DNA of 13,261 nucleotides from Bacillota bacterium (GTDB lineage Bacteria > Bacillota > Clostridia > Oscillospirales > Acutalibacteraceae): NCBI GenBank assembly GCA_023420245.1, contig JAEZWL010000154.1:1-13261 (forward strand). Reading direction: 5' to 3'. Positions 7,666-13,261 of this stretch are shown piece after piece (within the stretch, counting starts at the first letter, position 1; the number at the start of each line of letters is the position of its first letter). The notes below the pieces were generated by a model, which searched no databases, was not told where the DNA came from, and saw only the letters and a program-made list of their open reading frames with translations. The position numbers and the translations under genes were made by a program.

Positions 7666-8648
7666 GGGCGCGTATTGGCGAAATTGAAAATAGTTTTTCA
7701 AATCGTCTTGAACGGTCAACGGTCGCAGTTTATATGCGGCAGTGGTTGGATGATTATTGTGTTTCGCATCTTGCCCGAAATACGGTTAATGGCTATCGGG
7801 TAAACATTGAAAAGCATGTATTACCTGTTATCGGAGCAATCCCACTGTATAAGTTGCAACCGACAGATATAAATATGCTGTATGCCGCATTAAGAAAAAA
7901 AGGATTGTCCGGCACAAGTGTCCTGTATGTACATAGGATGATGCATAAGGCTTTGGAAAATGCTGTAAAAAGTCGATTGCTTCCCAATAATGTAATTAAT
8001 TATGTTGAAGCTCCCGCAAAGGAAAAGTACAAGCCGTCTATCCTTACTGCCGAACAAGTTAGCACCCTTTTAAATGCATGTAGATGCAGTGAAATCTATA
8101 TCCCGGTACTATTTGCCGTTTTGCTGGGTTTACGCCGTGGAGAAGCCCTTGGTACGGTGTGGGACGATATTGACGAACAACATCGAACACTGGAAATTCA
8201 GCGTACAATCACGTTCTACAAAGATGGGTATTTATTGTCAGATTGCAAAACAAAAAATAGCCATAGAACGCTACTACTTGCTGACGGCTTAGTTTCTATA
8301 CTCCTAGAGCATAGAGAACGTCAACAAGCACAGGCTAGAATATTTGGAGAAGGCTTTAATCCTAGTGGTTTTATTACATGCCGTTCAGATGGTTAACCCA
8401 TGACGACCGCGACTTTGAACCATCGTTTTAATGTTCTTTTGCAAGAACATGGTTTACCACATATTTGATTTCATGACCTTAGACATACAAATGCAACACT
8501 AATGCTTAAAAATTATATTCCAGCTAAAATTGTCTCAGCTATGCTAGGCCATTCTACCGTGTCAATTACGCTAGACATTTACTCTCATGTGTTGACTGAT
8601 ATGCAACAGGACGCAGTAAATGTTGTAGAGCAATTTTTGAAGCCATAG
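7638..8648 (+). pseudogene. int: Tyrosine recombinase/integrase (Tn916-like), two in-frame stops and N-terminal truncation
   Basis: The frame encodes a phage/ICE integrase: a SAM-like core-binding domain (YMRQWLDDYCVSHLARNTVN ...) followed by a catalytic domain with Arg I (LLGLRRGEALG), the beta-sheet Lys (CKTKNSHRTLLL), H-x-x-R (FHDLRHT), GH (LGHSTVSIT) and the nucleophile Tyr (LDIYSHV). A TAA (8394-8396) follows CRSDG, and a TGA (8466-8468) sits just before FHDLRHT, where family members usually have Arg. Both are explained by single C-to-T changes (CAA and CGA). The end is TAG 8646-8648. The usual N-terminal arm-binding domain is missing: the frame is closed by TGA at 7620-7622 and runs into the Rep fragment, implying a deletion junction. 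The 3' end points at tRNA-Ser about 90 bases away, the usual place for a tRNA-targeting integrase. No start with a good ribosome binding site is seen. Confidence 0.9.
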
Positions 8649-8701
8649 GTTAGCAAAATGTTAGCAGAATCTTAAAATATTTATTTTTGAAATAGTAAAA
8701 C

Positions 8702-8737
8702 AAAACCCGCTTAAACGTAGTGTTTAAGCGGGTTTTT
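8702..8737. terminator. Bidirectional terminator between the integrase relic and tRNA-Ser
   Basis: CCCGCTTAAAC (8706-8716), loop GTAGT and GTTTAAGCGGG (8722-8732) form a perfect 11-bp stem flanked by AAAA and TTTTT. It serves tRNA-Ser on the minus strand and the integrase on the plus strand. The last T of its T-run is the A of the tRNA CCA end, read on the other strand. Confidence 0.8.
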
Positions 8738-8828
8738 GGCGGAGAAGGAGGGATTCGAACCCTCGAGGCGCTTTTGACGCCTACACGATTTCCAGTCGTG
8801 CGCCCTCGACCAACTAGGCGACTTCTCC
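8737..8828 (-). tRNA. tRNA-Ser (GGA anticodon), CCA encoded
   Basis: On the minus strand the acceptor stem GGAGAAG (5' end at 8828) pairs with CTTCTCC (8741-8747), followed by discriminator G (8740) and CCA (8739-8737). The anticodon stem-loop ACGACTGGAAATCGT carries GGA, which reads UCC and UCU codons. A long variable arm (GGCGTCAAAAGCGCC) marks a class II serine tRNA, and the T arm contains GGTTCGAATCC. Its length fits tRNA-Ser, and it lies next to an integrase relic, as expected for a tRNA used as an integration target. Confidence 0.97.
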
Positions 8829-8855
8829 AAGCAACCTTTAACCGGCGACTTGATT

Positions 8856-8884
8856 ATTATATAATATTTGAAAAGAAAATGCAA
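8856..8884 (-). promoter_or_regulatory. Promoter of tRNA-Ser
   Basis: On the minus strand TTGCAT (8879-8884) and TATAAT (8856-8861) are 17 bases apart, a near-consensus sigma-A promoter. It would start transcription about 20 bases before the mature tRNA 5' end at 8828. Confidence 0.75.
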
Positions 8885-8974
8885 TACTTATTTTAAAATT
8901 TCGCTATAAAAATTGAAAATATGAATATTGAATAATTTTTACTGTATGGCAAACGCTAAAGCAGGGTGATACAG

Positions 8975-9358
8975 ATGGAAAAAAGTAAGGAATATCTCAT
9001 TATCTGTCTTGTGGGGGCAATTGGATATAGTATTATTGAAATCCTGTGGCGGGGCTATACACATTGGACCATGAGCATCACGGGTGGAATCGGATTTTTA
9101 CTGCTTTACTTAACAGATCTTCACATGCAGAATTATAATATAATTTTTCGGGCACTAGCAGGAACAGCAGTCCTGACCTTGGTTGAACTGATAGCAGGCT
9201 GTATCGTAAATTTAATTTTTCGCATGAATGTCTGGGATTATTCAAGTCATGCCGGCAATTTGCTGGGTCAAATTTGTCCCTTTTATTGTATGATGTGGTT
9301 TTTATTGTGTATATCGGTAATGCCATTAAGTCGCTTAATTCATTATCACATAAATTAA
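8975..9358 (+). CDS. Small integral membrane protein, putative ABC-transporter type IV (PF06541-like)
   Basis: A 127-residue, very hydrophobic protein with about four predicted membrane segments: LIICLVGAIGYSIIEILW, SITGGIGFLLLYLT, IIFRALAGTAVLTLVELIAG and FYCMMWFLLCISVMPLS. The G-x-x-G-Y-x-x-[IL]-E-[IL]-x-[WY]-R-x-x-T-H-W-x-M motif and a final P-F/W-rich helix are typical of the small PF06541 membrane family (CmpB-like) of Clostridia; the transport role is only a database label for that family. The ATG at 8975 is chosen over the GTG at 8966 because AGGG lies eight bases upstream. It stands alone between tRNA-Ser and a long non-coding stretch, and it appears intact. Confidence 0.7.
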   Translation: MEKSKEYLIICLVGAIGYSIIEILWRGYTHWTMSITGGIGFLLLYLTDLHMQNYNIIFRALAGTAVLTLVELIAGCIVNLIFRMNVWDYSSHAGNLLGQICPFYCMMWFLLCISVMPLSRLIHYHIN

Positions 9359-9775
9359 ATAGTCTATATACAGATTTCTTATGTGTCTGAGCAGTAAAGT
9401 CAATAATCAATCTTGTAGTTTTGGAATTTAAAGAACCTCAATATTATAGAAAAAACTCCTTCACTTTACTTAATTAAATTCAAAGTGTTGTGAGTTGCGT
9501 ATTAAAAATGCGAATTTAGCTTTTACACAATGAACATAATACCACTAAATTTTGTATTATAGCAATACTGCTATTAAAATGGTTCTGAGCAAATGAAATT
9601 GGTCTGAGCCCCACTTATATTGTCGAAAACCGCTCTTTTTCTATTCAAAAACTCATATAAAAACCTAAACTGTAAAATTACCCAAAAATGCAACTCAAAA
9701 TTTCCATCAGAACACTCCGATCAGAGCGGAGAGCTGATACCGCCCAGCGTCGCTGTTCATATAAAATGAGATGCA
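9359..9775. other. AT-rich intergenic stretch, no supported gene
   Basis: No frame here has a start with a ribosome binding site or a recognisable motif. A frame open from about 9607 to 9771 ends SEHSDQSGELIPPSVAVHIK and could be the scrap of a lost gene. A weak hairpin (ATAGCA/TGCTAT, about 9560-9575) and two near copies of a TCTGAGC word near 9586 and 9604 are the only other structure seen. Confidence 0.4.
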
Positions 9776-9808
9776 AAAAGCCGCCCGATAAGGGCGGCTT
9801 CTGTTTTA
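9776..9808. terminator. Bidirectional terminator after the DNRLRE/beta-helix gene
   Basis: AAGCCGCCC (9778-9786), loop GATAA (9787-9791) and GGGCGGCTT (9792-9800) form a perfect 9-bp stem. On the minus strand it is followed by TTTTTGC, about 95 bases past the stop of the surface-protein gene. On the plus strand CTGTTTT follows. Confidence 0.8.
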
Positions 9809-9898
9809 TAAAATTAACAAAAGTTAAAATGATTGCTACAAAAGAAAGTATTGATGAAAATTTAAAATAATGGCTTCTGCTTGATCGATGAGACAGTC

Positions 9899-11731
9899 TT
9901 AAAAAACATGCACTTTTGCATTGTTATTGTTAAGACTTAGTTGATCGAGCTGATAATATCCAGCAATGGAAGACATTAACCCGATATCGTAATCATTTGG
10001 TGTTCCTGCCCAATAATTGCCTGAAAAGGTCATGGAGGCGCTGTAAACAAAGATTCCGGTCGCCGTTCTCTCAATATGGTTATTAAATACGTTTCCTTGA
10101 GCGCCCGTGCTAATTGATATTCCCTGAACAATTGAATGAAGATAATTATCCGCTATGACGATCCCGCTGAAACCACTCAGTAAAATTGCCCGATTAACAA
10201 CACCTGTCCGCGGAGGACCATATATATTGTTGCCGAGCAGTGTAACATTGTTGGCCAGAACTTCGGCAAACACGCCCAGATAGGGAATATCGCTCGTGAT
10301 GTTTAAATTCTTTACCGTAACACCGCTTCCAGTGATGGACATCGCGGTTACAGGCACTAACAGTATCAGTCTGTTTCCTGGTTCGCCGGAAAGTGTAATG
10401 TTGTTCTTATTGACGGAAATACTGACTGTAATCGGATAATCGCCCTCCAGTACATGGACGGTTCCGCCCGGGTTAACGGCGGCAATTCCTTCTGGGATTG
10501 TTCCAAAGGGGTATGCTCTGCTTCCGTTTCCGCCTGTCGAGTTTGCTCTCACGTAAATTTCATTCGGGTCTACAGGAGCTAATAAAAGAATGCTGTAGTC
10601 GAGTATATTCTGTACGTCAGGTGCGGTCAGATATCCTAAAGAAGGTCGATTCGTCAGTATCATATTTGCCACGAGGGTTTGCGCAGACGCATCCAGGGAG
10701 TTATAAGCTGTGAGATTCAACCCAAGCACCGGATTCGTAACGGCGTCCTGCATTTCATTTGGAGTCTGTGCGGTGTTTACCTGCTCCATTACTGGATCTG
10801 GAACGACATTCGCTCCGGTTTTTAAAAGAAATATTGACGCGCTCACACATGCCTGAGTTCCACCGGCCGTGTTGTTTAAGGTCACGGGACTGCCGGTACG
10901 GTTTCGGAGGCTGATTTGATCTCCCGCTTTTGCATTGAGCGTCGCTATACCTGAGTTATTGCCGGACGTGGAACCGTAGGCGCTGTCCAAAAGAATTGCT
11001 TCATTCTGATAAAGGACAACCTGGTTTGTCGTTTGCGTGCAAACGGAATACTATACCGTGTACAATCCCTCTTTCTCCACGACAATGGTCCCGGAGCCCG
11101 ATTGGTGGGCAATTTTATACATCGGACCGTTATGAGCCAGCGGGATGGACGCATTAGTGGCTATTGTATCGTCGCCAGTATGATAGATACGTCCGTAAGG
11201 TAAATCCGTTTGAGCTGGAGTATCAGAGTAAGTCAGAATCAATTTTGGAAAATAAGGCGCATAGCCGATCTTGTCTGTAGCAAATTGGATTACAGAAAAG
11301 CTGTCAGGAACGGTCAGAACGAAGCCGTTATTTGAATAGGTGCCGTTTAGCCAATCGTTGATGATATCAGTTACATCAATTTGAATTGAAGTATATAAAT
11401 CGGATGAGGATACATCGTATTGAGAAAATGTCGCCGTATAGCTAGGACAAGAATTGTAATTAACAGTTTTTATATCATAAGAAGAGTCTGCGCGGTTGAC
11501 CATAACAGTACTTGGATCCGTGCCGCTTTTTACGATGACCGCAAGCTGGAGTATAGCATTTGCTACGCTCGTGACGGGCAGAGGGGGCAGCGCTATCTTC
11601 AATAAGCCGATGCAGTTTTGGAAACTTGTATCGGTTCCGACGTAAATTACCGGATAAAAGGAAAGGTTGGTATCCGGCTGCGCAGAGGACACAAATGTAG
11701 TGTCCGATATATCAATTGTGATGTTTGGCAT
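9899..11731 (-). pseudogene. DNRLRE-domain / parallel beta-helix surface protein, interrupted by TAG
   Basis: Read through, about 610 codons form one protein. Residues 1 to about 170 (MPNITIDISDTTFVSSAQPD ... FPKLILTYSD) match the DNRLRE-type beta-sandwich: substitutions at even spacing, IDVTDIINDWLNGTYSNNGF, and a closing P-K-L-I-L-T-Y. A jelly-roll-like segment follows (SGSGTIVVEKEGLYTV ... NQVVLYQNEAILLDSAYG ... SASIFLLKTG), resembling C-terminal domains of clostridial exosporium or surface proteins. A helical linker leads to a right-handed beta-helix of N/G-rich coils (NNITLSGEPGNRLILLVP ... VTVKNLNITS ... NVFNNHIERTATGIFVYSAS). An in-frame TAG (11051-11053, codon 227) comes after EGLYTV, and the same frame resumes as YSVCTQTTNQVV. 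GGAGGG lies ten bases before the ATG. There is no signal peptide, which fits spore-coat or exosporium proteins, so a spore-surface role is possible but inferred. The N-terminal DNRLRE part could still be made as a 226-residue protein. Confidence 0.75.
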
Positions 11732-11821
11732 ATTTTCATTTCCCTCCTTTTATACTACATAATATGCTTGAATCATCCTAGTTGTACGGCTAGAGAAAAC
11801 TGAATGACTAGCCAGACCCGT

Positions 11822-11944
11822 ATGAATATCGAACAATTAATCGATTTCAGCGTAGTTTACGGGGGGAATAAATGTGAAATTACTATCTTTTTGACAGGAA
11901 ATAATGACGCCTATATCTACTTAACCAGCTATTTACAGATATAA
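11822..11944 (+). CDS. Possible 40-residue hypothetical protein
   Basis: ATG 11822 opens a 40-codon frame (MNIEQLIDFSVVYGGNKCEI then TIFLTGNNDAYIYLTSYLQI) ending in TAA 11942-11944. The amphipathic, beta-rich composition with few rare residues looks protein-like, but the start has no clear ribosome binding site. It could be a real small gene divergent from the surface-protein gene or a fragment of a larger one. No family is recognised. Confidence 0.3.
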   Translation: MNIEQLIDFSVVYGGNKCEITIFLTGNNDAYIYLTSYLQI

Positions 11945-12114
11945 ATAAACGGATAGCGGGTAAATTATTAGTGACATCATTGATCAAAAAAGAAAGATGA
12001 GGTGTCCCAAAGTTGGATAGTTAAAAAGCATATCTGTACTTTACGTAAAGATATGCTAATGCTAATCTCTACCAAAGGAATCTTATAAGTCTTGAAATCA
12101 ATAATGTCTGAAAG
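11945..12114. other. Intergenic stretch with a hairpin, no supported gene
   Basis: At about 12029-12059 AGCATAT pairs with ATATGCT, with an inner CTTTACGTAAAG palindrome, giving a bulged stem-loop. The preceding GTGTCCCAAAGTTGGA has the feel of an insertion-sequence end, but no partner repeat was found in the window. No coding frame is convincing. Confidence 0.35.
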
Positions 12115-12155
12115 AGCACCGGCTAGGCTTTTATCTTTGCTTAGTCGGTGCTTTT
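12115..12155 (+). terminator. Rho-independent terminator
   Basis: AGCACCGGCTAGGC (12115-12128) pairs with GCTTAGTCGGTGCT (12139-12152) over 14 positions, including two G-T wobbles, and is followed by a short T-run. No gene is clearly assignable to it; it may end transcription from the plus-strand frame at 11822, or stop minus-strand transcripts coming from the recombinase fragment. Confidence 0.65.
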
Positions 12156-12225
12156 GTATGCATAAATTAAAATCGTAAAAAATATAGATTATTTTTCATA
12201 ATCTTTGCTAAACGGGGAATATGGT

Positions 12226-12438
12226 TTATAGTGAATCCTTAAATTGTTGCAGATATTTAATATACTCCTTTATTTGTGCCTCTTTCACTTCTGCCGCAGA
12301 GTCGATCTTTAATGAGTTGCATAGAAATTGTCCAAAAATAAATAAGATCTCTTCATATGCTTTCATTGTCTTTGGGCTTAGACTTTGCAATTGACAGTAA
12401 TTCATGAAATCTTCAACATCACAATCAAATTGAATCAT
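12226..12438 (-). pseudogene. Tyrosine recombinase, N-terminal SAM-like domain only (truncated)
   Basis: The 70-residue frame MIQFDCDVEDFMNYCQLQSL (continuing SPKTMKAYEEILFIFGQFLC ... AAEVKEAQIKEYIKYLQQ) matches the core-binding SAM-like domain of XerC/D-type integrases (F-x-x-Y-C-x-x-x-x-L-S-x-K-T-M-x-x-Y-E ... Y-I-x-Y-L-Q). It stops after FKDSL with TAA, where intact proteins run on for more than 200 residues with the catalytic R-K-H-R-H-Y set. In a shifted frame just beyond, HYKPYSPFSKDYEK recalls the next part of such proteins, so this is probably a decayed gene, not a designed short one. A GAGGGGG ribosome binding site lies about eight bases before the ATG. It sits directly downstream of spo0A on the same strand. 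Confidence 0.6.
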
Positions 12439-12618
12439 AGAAAAAACCCCCTCGCTCTAATGGTCGATTACCCAATAAAGTGAAAGAGTTTATAGGTCTA
12501 AAAAGATATTATTTATAGGTATAGAGACTTTTTCCACATGAAATGTAGCAATCTTTATTGCTTTGAAAACTTGATGAAAACCTTGTCGAAATGCCCATGA
12601 TAAGCGGTTTTGCAGCAA
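12439..12618. other. Short spacer between spo0A and the recombinase fragment
   Basis: No strong terminator is seen after spo0A; only a small AGCAAT/ATTGCT stem near 12547-12562. A TGTCGAA word at 12584-12590 equals the core of a Spo0A binding box, but the same word occurs elsewhere in the window, including inside genes. Confidence 0.35.
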
Positions 12619-13261
12619 TTAATTCGCATTTTTAAGACGCAGCCGCAATTTATCGGCAATCATTGCCACAAATTCGCTGTTTGTAGGTTTGCCTCTCCCA
12701 TTATGAATTGTGTAGCCAAAATAACTGTTCAGCGTATCGACGTCACCACGATCCCATGCAACTTCTATGGCGTGCCGAATCGCGCGCTCCACACGGGACG
12801 CAGTCGTCTCAAACCTTTTTGCAACAGTAGGATAAAGCTGCTTTGTAACAGAATTGATAATTTCAGGCTGCCGAACCGCCAGCATAATAGACTCCCGTAC
12901 ATAATGATAACCTTTAATATGCGCTGGAACTCCGATTTGATGAATGATTTCAGTGATCATTAATTCAAGATCCGGTTCGCTGCCGGCAATATGCTCACGC
13001 ACAGCTTCCCCTTTCATTCCGCCCGCACCTGCCATTTTTACAATGCGTTCCACCATGACTTCAACATCGAACGGCATTAAGAAAAAGTAGCAGGCACCCG
13101 CTGCCATCAATTCATTTTCCAGCATCGCATTGCTAAAGGTTGAAGTAATCATAAAATACGGTTTTACAGCCAGACCCATGTTCCCTACTGAATTCATGAC
13201 CCCGATTGCATCCAGCCTTGGCATGAAAACATCCATCAGGACGACCTGAGGAAGCGTTTCA
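12619..13261 (-). CDS. spo0A: Sporulation transcription factor Spo0A (5' end outside the window)
   Basis: Two domains are visible. The receiver part starts just before the phospho-acceptor: ETLPQVVLMDVFMPRLDAIG, with the Asp at 13231-13233. The effector domain is canonical from VPAHIKGYHYVRESIMLAVR through LYPTVAKRFETTASRVERAI and RHAIEVAWDRGDVDTLNSYF to GKPTNSEFVAMIADKLRLRL. It contains the HTH and the Ser-Arg-Val-Glu-Arg-Ala-Ile-Arg recognition helix that binds 0A boxes. Phosphorylated Spo0A switches on sporulation genes and represses abrB-like genes. The stop is TAA (12619-12621), and the frame runs open to the right edge, so roughly the first third of the receiver is missing here. One oddity: the receiver segment reads CYFFLMPFD where the family has an invariant Lys before PFD (ATG at 13075-13077). 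Confidence 0.97.
   Translation of the reverse strand, partial: ETLPQVVLMDVFMPRLDAIGVMNSVGNMGLAVKPYFMITSTFSNAMLENELMAAGACYFFLMPFDVEVMVERIVKMAGAGGMKGEAVREHIAGSEPDLELMITEIIHQIGVPAHIKGYHYVRESIMLAVRQPEIINSVTKQLYPTVAKRFETTASRVERAIRHAIEVAWDRGDVDTLNSYFGYTIHNGRGKPTNSEFVAMIADKLRLRLKNAN

Noticed and set aside
9688..9870. 60-codon plus-strand frame crossing the terminator at 9776-9808
   Set aside because: The frame runs through the terminator stem, has no ribosome binding site and shows no family motif.
12000..12022. Possible insertion-sequence terminal repeat (GTGTCCCAAAGTTGGA)
   Set aside because: No inverted partner was found in the window and no transposase lies nearby.
12584..12590. TGTCGAA word resembling a Spo0A box near spo0A
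   Set aside because: The same 7-mer also occurs near 4247, 6222 and 9621, including inside coding sequence, and this site is downstream of spo0A, so chance is likely.

Overview
The window reads as chromosomal DNA of an endospore-forming, low-to-mid-GC Firmicute, most likely of class Clostridia (an Oscillospiraceae-like lineage is a guess from protein style). The anchor is spo0A, the master sporulation regulator, which enters from the right edge on the minus strand. S-layer (SLH) domains, strong AGGAGG-type ribosome binding sites and a CCA-encoding tRNA-Ser(GGA) fit this. Base composition is uneven by eye: about 572-6880 is GC-rich, while about 6900-9900 and 11730-12600 are AT-rich.

Layout, left to right. 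(1) 1-571: the left end of an IS200/IS605-type insertion sequence (first 11 codons of the transposase on the minus strand, with a hairpin hiding its ribosome binding site). It is followed by a bidirectional terminator, a possible C-terminal gene scrap, a 20-bp palindrome and another terminator. (2) 572-4308, minus: a two-gene unit with a DUF2442 protein followed by a large secreted protein (glycine-rich repeats, Ig-like domain, three SLH domains, cell-wall-binding repeats). The large gene is split by one in-frame TGA at the position of a probable Trp. (3) 4441-7082, minus: a terminator, a broken MalT-like LuxR regulator (internal deletion plus frameshift), the small intact helix-turn-helix gene that overlaps its start, and their probable promoter. 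(4) 7284-8648, plus: a decayed mobile-element relic, made of a Rep-like fragment with two single-base deletions fused to a tyrosine integrase with two in-frame stops. It abuts a terminator and the 3' end of tRNA-Ser. (5) 8975-9358, plus: a small four-helix membrane protein (PF06541-like). (6) 9899-11731, minus: a DNRLRE-plus-beta-helix surface protein interrupted by an in-frame TAG. (7) 11732-12618: mostly non-coding, with a possible 40-residue ORF, a terminator and a truncated recombinase N-terminus. (8) 12619-13261, minus: spo0A, partial at its 5' end.

The dominant theme is decay. Six loci (SLH protein, LuxR regulator, Rep, integrase, surface beta-helix protein, recombinase fragment) carry nonsense changes, frameshifts, deletions or truncations, while tRNA-Ser, the HTH gene, DUF2442, the membrane protein and spo0A look intact. 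All three stop codons occur as interruptions, and TGG is still used for Trp, so codon reassignment is not the explanation. No CRISPR array, toxin-antitoxin pair, defence system or biosynthetic cluster was seen. The most unusual points are a Met in place of the normally invariant receiver Lys of Spo0A, and the paired hairpin/T-arm-like sequences (161-254 and 8702-8762) that bracket about 8.5 kb next to a tRNA-targeting integrase relic.
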